Positions 9,091 through 16,863 of a stretch of 64,000 bases of DNA are shown piece by piece. This DNA comes from Chryseobacterium sp. PMSZPI (GTDB lineage: Bacteria > Bacteroidota > Bacteroidia > Flavobacteriales > Weeksellaceae), in the NCBI RefSeq assembly GCF_002835665.1, contig NZ_PIZV01000060.1:22675-86674 (forward strand). Direction: 5' to 3'. The notes under the pieces are model-generated. The model was not told where the DNA came from. It searched no databases and was given only the letters and a program-made list of their open reading frames with translations. A program made the translations under genes and the position numbers. The number at the start of each line of letters is the position of its first letter. Position 1 is the stretch's first letter.

Positions 9091-9175
9091 AGGCTTTCAG
9101 AAGGCTTGGGCAGCTGTAGATAATAGTTCTGAAAAGGGTAAGGCGAAAAACCGTAGAGTGGAGCTGATAAATAAG
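9091..9175 (+). pseudogene. Relic copy of the 3' end of the OmpA-family gene
   Basis: The segment repeats the last 85-100 bp of the gene at 6066-7073: AGATAATAGTTCTGAA and CCGTAGAGTGGAGCTG occur in both places, with a small internal deletion and several base changes. It has no start or upstream domain and no proper stop at the matching place. It lies between a terminator and repeat C, so it is a dead fragment. The whole LamG gene sits between the functional tail and this copy. Confidence 0.8.
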
Positions 9176-9179
9176 ATTA

Positions 9180-9223
9180 TTTCCTTTAAACTTGCTCCAA
9201 AATCAGGAGACTTCAGAGAGCGG
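9180..9223 (-). repeat. Dispersed repeat family C, copy 2
   Basis: On the minus strand it reads CTCTCTGAAGTCTCCTGATTTTGGAGC followed by AAGTTTAAAGGAAA. It matches 17748-17790 in the same orientation and 4113-4147 in the opposite one. Confidence 0.6.
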
Positions 9224-9228
9224 ATGTA

Positions 9229-9269
9229 ATCTAAAAAAAAAAGAGATGAATCAAACTGATTCATCTCTT
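9229..9269 (-). terminator. Terminator of the haloperoxidase-type hydrolase gene
   Basis: A perfect 12-bp stem (9241-9252 with 9258-9269, AAGAGATGAATC) has a 5-nt loop. On the minus strand it is followed by about ten T residues. Confidence 0.92.
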
Positions 9270-9287
9270 TATTATATTGTTCTTGTA

Positions 9288-10109
9288 TTAAGCCTCAATA
9301 AACTCCAAAAGATCTTTATTAATTGTTTCGTGCTCCGTAGTAGGCATTCCGTGAGAAAAACCGGGATACGTAATCAATTTTCCGTTTTTCAATAGTTTTG
9401 CGGATTTTATAGCCGAATTTTCGATAGGTACAATTTGGTCATCTTCACCGTGAAGAACCAAAACCGGAATGTCCACACCTTTCAGATCTTCAGTGAAATC
9501 AGTTTCAGAAAATGCTTTGATTCCCTCATAATGAGCTACAATACCACCCATCATTCCTTGTCTCCACCAGTTTCTTTGTACACCGTCTTTTACATTGGCA
9601 CCTTCTCTGTTGTATCCATAGAAAGGGAACGTTAAATCAAAATAAAACTGGTTTCTGTTATTCAAAGTCTGTTCTCTGATCCCATCAAAAACTTCCATTG
9701 GAACCCCGTCAGGATTGTTTTCACTTTTTACCATTACCGGTGGAACAGCACTAATTAAAACTGCTTTTTTTGCTCTACCATTGGCATATTTATGGACATA
9801 TCGGATCACTTCACCACCTCCTGTAGAGTGTCCGATGTGTACAACATCTTTCAAATCAAGGAATTCTACAAGTTCTGCAGCGTCAGAAGCATATTGTTCA
9901 ATAGTGTGATTATAGATGTTCTGGCTTGAGCGGCCGTGTCCTCTTCTGTCATGGGAAATTACTCGGTACCCTCTCTGTAAGAAAAAGATAACCTGTGCAT
10001 CCCAATCGTCAGATGATAATGGCCATCCGTGGTGAAACATCAATACCGGTCCTGCTCCCTGGTCTTTGTAATAAATCTCTGTTCCGTCTTTTAATGTAAG
10101 TGTGCTCAT
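9288..10109 (-). CDS. Alpha/beta hydrolase of the non-heme chloroperoxidase/esterase type
   Basis: A 273-residue cytoplasmic protein with no signal, the usual family length. MFHHGWPLSSDDWDAQ and ISHDRRGHGRSS are the hallmark blocks of bacterial non-heme chloroperoxidase-like hydrolases. The nucleophile elbow is GHSTGGG with Ser95. The acid is in VLVLHGEDDQIVP near residue 224, and the catalytic His is near residue 253 in GFSHGMP. Such enzymes are esterases or perhydrolases in vivo. It is divergent from the Crp/Fnr regulator gene. Its promoter carries the palindrome shared with ridA and the isochorismatase gene (10205-10220), so it is a likely target of that regulator. A copy of its last 26 codons is fused to a broken gene at 27500. 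Confidence 0.9.
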   Translation of the reverse strand: MSTLTLKDGTEIYYKDQGAGPVLMFHHGWPLSSDDWDAQVIFFLQRGYRVISHDRRGHGRSSQNIYNHTIEQYASDAAELVEFLDLKDVVHIGHSTGGGEVIRYVHKYANGRAKKAVLISAVPPVMVKSENNPDGVPMEVFDGIREQTLNNRNQFYFDLTFPFYGYNREGANVKDGVQRNWWRQGMMGGIVAHYEGIKAFSETDFTEDLKGVDIPVLVLHGEDDQIVPIENSAIKSAKLLKNGKLITYPGFSHGMPTTEHETINKDLLEFIEA

Positions 10110-10175
10110 AGTTGTAAATTTTTAATGTTAATGAATATTTTATTTTATAATTTTTTTGTTGTCTTGATTCTTTAG

Positions 10176-10220
10176 CAAATGTATAACAGTTCGTTTTCAC
10201 AGAAATTAATCTAGTTTAAT
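10176..10220 (-). promoter_or_regulatory. Operator plus -7 element for the haloperoxidase-type hydrolase (regulon site 1)
   Basis: On the minus strand ATTAAACTAGATTAAT (10220-10205) is followed by exactly 21 bp and then TACATTTG (10183-10176). The same layout recurs at 11092, 11582, 11968, 35198 and 35266. The palindrome centre lies about 41 bp before the expected transcription start, as for class II Crp-type activation. Confidence 0.75.
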
Positions 10221-10386
10221 TTCGTACATTTTGATAACATTTTTTTGTTTGGGTAGTTTAATTTAATTTCTGACCCAATCTTTTTCTCAGATCATTATTA
10301 AATCTTAGCATTTTGGTATCATCAAATAGCTTCTGAACAATGAAGTTTACACGTTTTTTTCTAATTTGCGGCCGTAAAATAAATGT

Positions 10387-10977
10387 ATGTTTCAAAATAT
10401 TATCAAAAACATCTCACGATTTGTGATCCTGACCCCGGAAGAAGAAAATATATATGAAGGTTTGCTGACCCTTCAGAAGTTCCCGAAGAAAACACATCTT
10501 CTGCGCGAAGGAGAGATTTGCCAGTTTGAAGGGTTTATAAAGGAGGGCTGTGTCCGAACGTATTATCTTGATGAAAACGGTTTTGAAGTAACCCTTCTGT
10601 TTGCTGTTGAAGATTGGTGGATTACCGATATTGATTCTTTTAATAATAGAACACCCTCGAAGATTTTTATAGAAGCCCTGGAAGATACCGAAATTTATAT
10701 GTTGAATCCGGAAACTAAAGAGGAACTGATGCAGAAGGTTCCGAAGTTTGAAAGAGCATTCCGGCTGATGATGCAGCGGTATGTGGTGACGCTTCAAAAC
10801 CGACTGGTTAACACCATTTCTCAACCTGCTACAGACCGTTATCTGGAATTTATCAGGGTTTATCCTACCATTCCGCAGCGTGTAGCACAGTATTATATTG
10901 CATCGTATCTTGGCGTTTCAAAGGAGTTTGTGAGCACCATCAGAAAACGTTTAGCGAATAAAGAGAAACAAAAATAA
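10387..10977 (+). CDS. Crp/Fnr-family transcriptional regulator (first of two paralogues)
   Basis: A 196-residue protein. Residues about 15-120 form a cyclic-nucleotide-binding-like beta barrel: HLLREGEICQFEGFIKEGC and EDWWITDIDSF, the form typical of Bacteroidota Crp/Fnr proteins. A long dimer helix follows, then a short C-terminal helix-turn-helix, YYIASYLGVSKEFVSTIRKRL (residues about 165-188). No Fe-S cysteine cluster is present. It shares LLREGE, EDWW-TDIDSF and G(V/I)S-EF-S-IR with the protein at 35420-36001. It stands between four copies of a palindrome-N21-TAnnTTTG promoter, so it likely activates the hydrolase, ridA and isochorismatase genes. The effector is unknown. Confidence 0.9.
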   Translation: MFQNIIKNISRFVILTPEEENIYEGLLTLQKFPKKTHLLREGEICQFEGFIKEGCVRTYYLDENGFEVTLLFAVEDWWITDIDSFNNRTPSKIFIEALEDTEIYMLNPETKEELMQKVPKFERAFRLMMQRYVVTLQNRLVNTISQPATDRYLEFIRVYPTIPQRVAQYYIASYLGVSKEFVSTIRKRLANKEKQK

Positions 10978-11027
10978 GACATAGAAAATTTTCCTCTCCC
11001 GGAGCGGCCGTGAAAAATAAAAAACTG

Positions 11028-11067
11028 AAAGGTGGTTTATACAAAATGTGTAAACCACCTTTTTTAT
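11028..11067 (+). terminator. Terminator of the Crp/Fnr gene
   Basis: Arms 11028-11039 (AAAGGTGGTTTA) and 11051-11062 enclose a loop that can pair further (ACA/TGT). TTTTTT follows. Confidence 0.9.
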
Positions 11068-11091
11068 TTAGAGTAAAAGAAAAAGCAATTT

Positions 11092-11136
11092 ATTAAACCA
11101 GTTAAATTTCTAAGATTTTTATCAGTTCTACATTTG
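11092..11136 (+). promoter_or_regulatory. Operator plus -7 element for the RidA-like gene (regulon site 2)
   Basis: ATTAAACCAGTTAAAT (11092-11107), 21 bp, then TACATTTG (11129-11136). The expected transcript starts near 11141, 20 nt before the ATG. Confidence 0.75.
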
Positions 11137-11160
11137 CTGTATTAATTTAAACCATAAAAA

Positions 11161-11553
11161 ATGATACAGGAAAACAAAACAGCAGAAGGCTTGGGAATGC
11201 CTTGGGAAGATATCTACGGATACGCACAGGCGGTAAAAAAAGGAAATACCGTTTGGATTTCCGGTCAGTTGGGACACAACAAAAATGGAGAATTGGCAGA
11301 AGGAATGGAAGAACAGATGAGACAAACCTATGCCAATATCAAAGAATTATTGGCAAGATACGATATGACGATGGAAAATGTGGTGGAAGAAGTTATCTAT
11401 GCAATGGATATGGCAACAGCGTTTGAGGCAAGGAAAAATTTCAAAACAGAATTTTACAATCATCCTAAATCTGTAGCCAGTACAATGGTTGGAGTAAGTG
11501 GACTTGCATTGCCGGGACAGCTTGTCGAAATTAAAATTGTGGCGACTGTCTAA
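11161..11553 (+). CDS. RidA-family protein (YjgF/YER057c/UK114)
   Basis: A 130-residue, single-domain protein of standard family length. KKGNTVWISGQLGHNKNGEL and the closing ALPGQLVEIKIVATV are the RidA signature blocks. RidA proteins hydrolyse reactive enamine/imine intermediates in the cytoplasm. The Arg that binds the substrate carboxylate in archetypal RidA (Arg105 of E. coli) is not evident in the aligned stretch HPKSVASTMVG, so it may belong to another Rid subgroup. It has its own operator-promoter 20 nt upstream and is probably co-regulated with the isochorismatase-type gene 545 bp downstream. No signal peptide, unlike the next genes. Confidence 0.88.
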   Translation: MIQENKTAEGLGMPWEDIYGYAQAVKKGNTVWISGQLGHNKNGELAEGMEEQMRQTYANIKELLARYDMTMENVVEEVIYAMDMATAFEARKNFKTEFYNHPKSVASTMVGVSGLALPGQLVEIKIVATV

Positions 11554-11581
11554 GTTTCTTTATATTCTAAAAATATGATTT

Positions 11582-11626
11582 ATTAAACTAGTTAAATGTA
11601 CATTATATTTCATCACTCTAAATTTA
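11582..11626 (+). promoter_or_regulatory. Operator plus -7-like element with no gene behind it (regulon site 3)
   Basis: ATTAAACTAGTTAAAT (11582-11597), 21 bp, then TAAATTTA (11619-11626; one mismatch to TAnnTTTG). It matches site 4 closely over about 60 bp but is followed by non-coding DNA and a terminator. Confidence 0.6.
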
Positions 11627-11631
11627 CAGTA

Positions 11632-11832
11632 TCAAAAAGACGGAGATTTTGGATTCATTAAAATTCTTGATTATTTCCGATTTGAACATTAGTTAATTTC
11701 AGAAAGTATAGAGGTTTTACTGATGAATTTTCCGATGGTGATGTAGTGATAAAAATTAAACAGTGTCTTTTTTAAGAGTGAAACGTATGAAGTGTCTAGG
11801 CTTGGATTTTATGATCTAAGCCTATTTTTTTT
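11632..11832 (+). ncRNA. Candidate regulon-controlled small RNA (about 200 nt)
   Basis: The segment runs from the expected start of promoter site 3 to a strong terminator (11797-11832). It has no open frame longer than a few codons on the plus strand; an ATG at 11720 stops after seven codons. Gene-like boundaries without coding capacity suggest either a small RNA or the remains of a deleted gene. No transcript evidence is available, and the -7 element is one base off consensus. Confidence 0.35.
11797..11832 (+). terminator. Terminator in the gene-free segment after promoter site 3
   Basis: Stem 11797-11806 / 11815-11824 (TAGGCTTGGA, one G-U pair), loop TTTTATGA, then eight T residues. No annotated gene ends just upstream. 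Confidence 0.85.
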
Positions 11833-11967
11833 GTTTGTATTTAAAGTGTTGTTTTAAATTTAAATGCTTTATTATCATTGTTTTTTGTTGGTTGTTATTT
11901 AGGTTTTGATTAAATAGAGTGACAACGTTTGAAAATAAATTCAACTTTTTATCATTAAAGATGATTT

Positions 11968-12012
11968 ATTAAACTAGTTAAATGTATAGTCTTTCTGACT
12001 GCTCTAAATTTG
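11968..12012 (+). promoter_or_regulatory. Operator plus -7 element for the isochorismatase-type gene (regulon site 4)
   Basis: ATTAAACTAGTTAAAT (11968-11983), 21 bp, then TAAATTTG (12005-12012). The ATG is 86 bp further on. Confidence 0.78.
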
Positions 12013-12097
12013 CCATATCAAAATCAAACAAATACTCAATAAGATTTTAAAATTTAGAATAAAATTCTTACTAAACAACATTTAAAAATTAAACATT

Positions 12098-12787
12098 ATG
12101 AAAAAGTTAATCTTAACATTCGCAGCAGTAGTAGTATCGGTAACAGCATTTGCTCAGAACGCAGGGAAATCAATGCTGAATCCAACAAACCACGCTTTGG
12201 TTTTAATTGACCACGAAGGACAGATGGCATTCGCAACAAAAAGCATCAGCATGGAAGAGCTGAGAAATAATGTAGCCTTAATTTCCGGAGGTTCAAAGAT
12301 CTTCAAAGTTCCTACAGTGGTAACTACAGTGGCAGAAAAATCGTTCGCTGGACCTGTTTTTCCTGAAATTTCAGAAGTTTATCCTGAAGCAACAAGTGGA
12401 TATGTGGACAGAACTACGATGAACACTTGGGAAGATGTAAATGCTCATAAAGCCATCACAGGAAAAAATAAAAAGAAACTGGTTCTGGCAGGTCTGTGGA
12501 CAAGCGTTTGTGTGGTAGGCCCGGCTTTATCTGCTATTGATGAAGGGTATGAGGTGTATATCATCACAGATGCTTCTGGTGATATTTCTAAAGAAGCTCA
12601 CGATCAGGCGGTTACAAGAATGGTTCAGGCTGGTGCACGTCCAATTACATCTGTTCAGTATGTTCTTGAATTACAGAGAGATTGGTCTAGAAAAGAAACA
12701 TATAAACCAGTGAATGATTTGATGAAAAAATATGGTGGGGCTTACGGTCTGGGAATCCAGTATGCACAGGATATGCTTAAACACTAA
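12098..12787 (+). CDS. Periplasmic isochorismatase-like (YcaC-related) cysteine hydrolase
   Basis: A 229-residue protein with a signal peptide (MKKLILTFAAVVVSVTAFAQ). The family's Asp is in LVLIDHEGQ (Asp38) and the nucleophile Cys138 is in AGLWTSVCVVGPALSA; TMNTWEDVNAHKAITG and VYIITDASGDISKEAHDQA are typical of the YcaC branch. The usual catalytic Lys position is occupied by Arg105 or is not obvious. Family members hydrolyse amides or related bonds; the substrate is unknown. The export signal is unusual, since most relatives are cytoplasmic. It is first in a run of exported proteins and is controlled by regulon site 4. Confidence 0.87.
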   Translation: MKKLILTFAAVVVSVTAFAQNAGKSMLNPTNHALVLIDHEGQMAFATKSISMEELRNNVALISGGSKIFKVPTVVTTVAEKSFAGPVFPEISEVYPEATSGYVDRTTMNTWEDVNAHKAITGKNKKKLVLAGLWTSVCVVGPALSAIDEGYEVYIITDASGDISKEAHDQAVTRMVQAGARPITSVQYVLELQRDWSRKETYKPVNDLMKKYGGAYGLGIQYAQDMLKH

Positions 12788-12801
12788 TCAATTTCAACAA
12801 T

Positions 12802-12833
12802 GGCAGGTTGAAAACCTACCTGCCTTTTCTTTT
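12802..12833 (+). terminator. Terminator or attenuator between the isochorismatase-type and amidohydrolase genes
   Basis: GGCAGGT (12802-12808) pairs with 12818-12824, followed by TTTTCTTTTT. The amidohydrolase starts only 22 bp later, so termination may be partial. Confidence 0.65.
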
Positions 12834-12854
12834 TCAAACCCCTAAAAGTAAATT

Positions 12855-14627
12855 ATGAAATCAGTACATAAAATTCTATTCTCAATGGTGTTAGGAGCAG
12901 GATTGATGAATGCTCAGAAAGCTGACTTAATTGTAACCAACGGAAAAATAACAACGATGGATGATAAAAATCCGGAAGTTCAGGCAGTTGCCATTAAAGA
13001 CCATAAAATTTTCCGGACAGGAACGAATGTTCAAATTTTAAAGCTAAAAGGAAGCTCTACAAAATTAATTGATGCTAAAGGAAACAGAGTAATTCCCGGA
13101 TTATTTGATAGCCATTTACATGTAATTCGTGGGGGAAGATTTTATAACACAGAGCTTCGGTGGGATGGGGTAAAAACCTTGAAGAGAGCTTTAGAGATGC
13201 TGAAAGAGCAGGCTCAGAGAACACCGAAAGGACAATGGGTAAGAGTGATTGGTGGCTGGAATGAATATCAGTTTGAAGAAAAAAGGTTACCAACTTTGGC
13301 AGAAATCAACGAAGCAACGGGTGAGGTTCCAACTTTTGTGATGTATCTCTACGGAAAAGCCTGGTTGAATAAAGCTGGTTTAAAGGAATTGAATATTAAC
13401 GGAGACACCCCCAATCCGTCTCAGGGTTTAATTGAAAAAGACAGCAACGGAGATCCTACTGGTTTGTTGGTGGCAGAACCTAATGCATTTATTCTGTATT
13501 CAACTTTAGCAAAATTACCTGAATTATCAGAGGCAGAAAAAGAAAACTCTACATTACAGTATATGACTGAACTTAATCGTCTTGGAGTAACTGCTGTGAT
13601 GGATGCAGGTGGTGGTTTTCAGAATTTTCCGGACGACTATGGAACAACAGATGCTCTGAATAAGCAAGGAAAAATTACGGTTAGATTACCTTATTATCTG
13701 TTTGCTCAAAAGAAAGGTTCTGAATTGTCTGATTATACAAAATGGACCGGAATGGTTGATATTGATGATCACGGGCATAATGGCCACAATGAAATTGATT
13801 ATCATGTGAATGGAGGTGGAGAAAACCTGGTTTCAGATGGTGCCGATTTTGAAAATTTTCTTTTTCCAAGACCGGAATTACCTGCAACAATGGAGAAAAA
13901 TATGAAAGATGTGGTAAGTCTTTTGGTGAAAAAAAGATGGCCTTTCAGAATTCATGCAACCTATAATGAAAGTATTACAAGGTTTTTAAATGTCATTGAA
14001 GAGGTCAATAGAGAAACCCCTTTGAACGGATTGGTCTGGTTTATTGATCATGCTGAAACAGTGTCTGAAGAAAACATGAAAAGAATTAAGACCATGGGCG
14101 GAGGTATTGCAGTGCAACACAGAATGGCCTATCAGGGTGAAAGTTTCATCCACCGCTATGGTAAAAAAGCTGCTTTGGCTTCTCCACCGGTAAAGAAAAT
14201 GCTTGAAATGGGAATTCCAGTAGGGTTGGGAACAGACGGAACGAGAGTGGCAAGTTATAATCCATGGGTTGCTTTATATTGGGTTACTTCAGGAAAAACT
14301 TTGGGTGGAACTCAGGTTATGGCAAAAGAAAACGCTCTGGACAGAAAAACAGCTTTATCACTTTCTACTTTTGGGGGGTATGAGCTTATAAAGGATTATG
14401 AAAAAGGAAAAATCAAAGAAGGATATTTCGCAGACCTTACCATTTTAGACAGAGATTATTTCAGCGTTAATGAAGAAGAAATTAAAGATATTACTTCAAA
14501 ATTAACCATTGTTGACGGAAAAGTAGTGTATGGAGACGAAACATACAAACATGTTGCTCCAGCTTCGCTTCCTGTACTTCCAGAATGGTCTCCTGTAAAA
14601 TATTACGGCGGGTATCAAACCAAATAA
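12855..14627 (+). CDS. Exported YtcJ-like amidohydrolase (amidohydrolase family 3)
   Basis: A 590-residue protein with a signal peptide (MKSVHKILFSMVLGAGLMNAQ). The composite N-terminal beta domain begins ADLIVTNGKITTMDDKNPEVQA. The metal motif HxH is in PGLFDSHLHVIRGG (near residue 89), further metal-region histidines are in RIHATYNES and WFIDHAET, and GLGTDGTRVASYNPW carries the late Asp. The end, KGKIKEGYFADLTILDRDYF, is the standard closure of amidohydrolases. YtcJ-like enzymes act on N-substituted amides; the exact substrate is unknown. It lies 67 bp behind the isochorismatase-type gene, and both proteins would meet in the periplasm. Confidence 0.88.
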   Translation: MKSVHKILFSMVLGAGLMNAQKADLIVTNGKITTMDDKNPEVQAVAIKDHKIFRTGTNVQILKLKGSSTKLIDAKGNRVIPGLFDSHLHVIRGGRFYNTELRWDGVKTLKRALEMLKEQAQRTPKGQWVRVIGGWNEYQFEEKRLPTLAEINEATGEVPTFVMYLYGKAWLNKAGLKELNINGDTPNPSQGLIEKDSNGDPTGLLVAEPNAFILYSTLAKLPELSEAEKENSTLQYMTELNRLGVTAVMDAGGGFQNFPDDYGTTDALNKQGKITVRLPYYLFAQKKGSELSDYTKWTGMVDIDDHGHNGHNEIDYHVNGGGENLVSDGADFENFLFPRPELPATMEKNMKDVVSLLVKKRWPFRIHATYNESITRFLNVIEEVNRETPLNGLVWFIDHAETVSEENMKRIKTMGGGIAVQHRMAYQGESFIHRYGKKAALASPPVKKMLEMGIPVGLGTDGTRVASYNPWVALYWVTSGKTLGGTQVMAKENALDRKTALSLSTFGGYELIKDYEKGKIKEGYFADLTILDRDYFSVNEEEIKDITSKLTIVDGKVVYGDETYKHVAPASLPVLPEWSPVKYYGGYQTK

Positions 14628-14767
14628 TATTAAAATCATAGTAAACCTTAACCTAAAATTAGGCAGATTTTACAACTGAAGGGCTAAACATTCCCCTCCC
14701 TTGGAGGGGTGGCGAAAATTCAAAGAATTTTTGACGGGGTGGTTATCTCAAACCACAAAAACCTCAT
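14628..14767. repeat. Intergenic spacer with a CCCCTCC-type palindromic repeat
   Basis: CCCTCCCTTGGAGGGG at 14695-14710 is palindromic and AATTCAAAGAATT follows. No gene is seen. Elements of this style are common as dispersed repeats in Bacteroidota, but only one copy is visible here. Confidence 0.4.
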
Positions 14768-14925
14768 AACACTTAAGTAAAATATAAGTTATCATGCATG
14801 CTGTTGAAAAGAGCACTTAAGTATTATGAAAATCTCTGATTTTCATCTAAAGTGAACTTACTGATACAGTCGCAGTATAAACTTTCTTAAGTGAACTAAA
14901 GTGTCAGAAAAACACATTATGTAAG
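14768..14925 (-). repeat. Dispersed repeat family A, degenerate copy 4 (inverted)
   Basis: Read on the minus strand it runs ACACTTTAGTTCACTTAAG, then AAAGTTTA, then GATGAAAATC..GATTTTC, then CACTTAAG blocks, in the same order as 20300-20400. The outer ends are lost. Confidence 0.6.
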
Positions 14926-14966
14926 TAATACACTTCTCCAAACAGTTTCCATTAAATATAACCATC

Positions 14967-15398
14967 ATGAAAAAGTTCATCCAAACCATCACCAATCCAA
15001 GCCTTGAAGGAAAATTAATTCACATTGCTTTATTGACTTTCAGAATAGCATTATCATTAGAATTAATCTTTGCTCACGGACTGAAAAAACTCGGAATAGG
15101 TGTTGTGGAAGCAGAAAAGGTTCCCAATCCATTAAATCTTCCGGAAGCATTCAACAGTCTTTTTGCTGACGCCGCTAATTTGTTTTTTCCTGTATTTGTC
15201 ATCTTAGGATTATTGACAAGAGCAGCAGTTTTACCAATATTAGCGGTGACTTTAACCGGATATTTTGTCCTTCATTGGAATGATGCTTTACTGATAAAAG
15301 ATACACCGTTTATGTATAGTTTATGTTATTTGTTTCTGCTTTTTGTGGGCCCGGGGAAATATTCTATTGATCATTATATAAGAAAAAAATTACAATGA
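14967..15398 (+). CDS. DoxX-family inner-membrane protein
   Basis: A 143-residue protein with four predicted membrane helices (about 18-40, 63-85, 86-105 and 113-132). ALSLELIFAHGLKKLGIG in helix 1 and the acidic/aromatic end of helix 4 fit DoxX/DUF417-type proteins. Such proteins are linked to thiosulfate/quinone chemistry or detoxification, but a reaction cannot be assigned. Its stop overlaps the next start by four bases (ATGA), so it is translationally coupled to the porin gene. It is the only inner-membrane member of this cluster. Confidence 0.8.
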   Translation: MKKFIQTITNPSLEGKLIHIALLTFRIALSLELIFAHGLKKLGIGVVEAEKVPNPLNLPEAFNSLFADAANLFFPVFVILGLLTRAAVLPILAVTLTGYFVLHWNDALLIKDTPFMYSLCYLFLLFVGPGKYSIDHYIRKKLQ

Positions 15399-16765
15399 AA
15401 AAGCTGATTAAGATAGTATGGATTGTTCAGATTATGCTTCCCATTGCGGTTTCAGCACAGTTTAAACTCATGAGGTTTGATGAGAATTATGCAGCGTACC
15501 GGGATTCAACAAAAACATTTTATAATTCTCTGAAATATATTCCGCTTTCTGAAAATAATAACGGTAAATATTTATCCTTAGGCGGAGAAGCAAGAGCGGA
15601 ATTTGTAGAATTTAATAATGAAGACTGGGGCAGATTGGGAATTGGAAGCAATCCTTTTTTTATCCAGAGATATACAGTTCATGGTGATTTGCATTTAGGG
15701 TCAAGGGTAAGGGTTTTCGGACAGTTGCGAAGTGCCTGGGAGAACGGAAGGAAGAACGGGCCAAGACCAATAGATGAAGATCATCTTAATGTTCAGAACC
15801 TTTTCCTGGATGTAGATGTCGTTAAAAATGAAAAAGAAAAATTAACCGTTCGTGCGGGGAGACAGGAACTTGATTATGGAAGCGGAAGATTGATTTCTGT
15901 GCGGGAAGGTCCGAATTTAAGACTTTATTTTGATGGATTTAAACTAATGTATCAAAGAGGAAATTTCAAATCAGATGCTTTTGTGATGATGGCAAGCGAA
16001 ATTAATACCGGAGCCTTTGATAATAAGATTTCAAAATCTGTAAGCCTTTGGGGAAGTTATAATACCTTGATTCTTCCGAAAAGTGGGAATTTAGAATGGT
16101 ATTATCTGGGAATTCACAGAAAAGAATCCCGTTTTGAAGATGGAGTAGGAGATGAAACAAGGCATACTTTAGGCGGCCGGTTTTGGAAATATGGAGGCGG
16201 TTTTATTTACAACTTTGAAATGGCGTATCAGTTCGGGAACTTTAATAAAGGAACAATAAGTGCATGGACGGCTTCTGCGGATATAGGGTATATGTTTGAA
16301 AATGTGAAAGGAAAACCCACCATCAACCTTCGTAACGATTATATTTCGGGCGACAAAAACAAAGGAGATGGGAAATTGGGGACTTTCAATCCGCTCTATC
16401 CGAAAGGTGGGTATTTCGGATTCAATCCACAAATAGGACCTGTGAATCTTATCGATATACATCCTTATGCAACCATAGATTTGAGTAATACAATAACAGT
16501 TCAGGCAGATGTGGTTTTCAATTGGAGATATTCTTTACAGGATGGTGTTTACAGGCCAAGCGGCTCATTGAATCTCGCTTCCATGAACTCTAAAAAGAGA
16601 TATATCGGAACAGCTTTTTTAGGCAGTTTTAATTATAAAATCAATAAATTTTTCACCTTTAATACTGGGATCCAGTATTTCAAAACCGGAGCATTTGTAG
16701 ATGATATTATCGAAAATGACAAAGACGGACTTTTTATTAATTCAAGAATAGTATTCAAATTTTAA
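15395..16765 (+). CDS. Alginate-export-family outer-membrane porin
   Basis: A 456-residue protein with a signal peptide (MKKLIKIVWIVQIMLPIAVSAQ). LSLGGEARAEFVEFNNEDWG, HLGSRVRVFGQLRSA and TVRAGRQELDYGSGRLISVR are the hallmark blocks of the alginate-export beta-barrel family. Alternating amphipathic strands continue to a terminal Phe (SRIVFKF), the outer-membrane assembly signal. It probably forms a diffusion pore for a small or anionic substrate; alginate itself need not be the cargo. It overlaps the DoxX gene by four bases. With the exported hydrolases upstream, it may admit their substrate. Confidence 0.85.
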   Translation: MKKLIKIVWIVQIMLPIAVSAQFKLMRFDENYAAYRDSTKTFYNSLKYIPLSENNNGKYLSLGGEARAEFVEFNNEDWGRLGIGSNPFFIQRYTVHGDLHLGSRVRVFGQLRSAWENGRKNGPRPIDEDHLNVQNLFLDVDVVKNEKEKLTVRAGRQELDYGSGRLISVREGPNLRLYFDGFKLMYQRGNFKSDAFVMMASEINTGAFDNKISKSVSLWGSYNTLILPKSGNLEWYYLGIHRKESRFEDGVGDETRHTLGGRFWKYGGGFIYNFEMAYQFGNFNKGTISAWTASADIGYMFENVKGKPTINLRNDYISGDKNKGDGKLGTFNPLYPKGGYFGFNPQIGPVNLIDIHPYATIDLSNTITVQADVVFNWRYSLQDGVYRPSGSLNLASMNSKKRYIGTAFLGSFNYKINKFFTFNTGIQYFKTGAFVDDIIENDKDGLFINSRIVFKF

Positions 16766-16863
16766 TGAATCGGATCTTTTTAATTATCTCACGTCAATGC
16801 TGAGAATGATTTCTAAAACTAACTTTGATACATACTAAAACTTAAACATTTAAAACAATTATT

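Noticed and set aside
9192..9395. 67-codon plus-strand frame over repeat C and the hydrolase tail
   Set aside because: It crosses a repeat, a terminator and the opposite strand of a real gene.
10182..10386. Second operator for the Crp/Fnr gene itself on the plus strand
   Set aside because: The palindrome at 10205-10220 has no TAnnTTTG at 21 bp in the plus direction; control of the regulator's own gene cannot be claimed.
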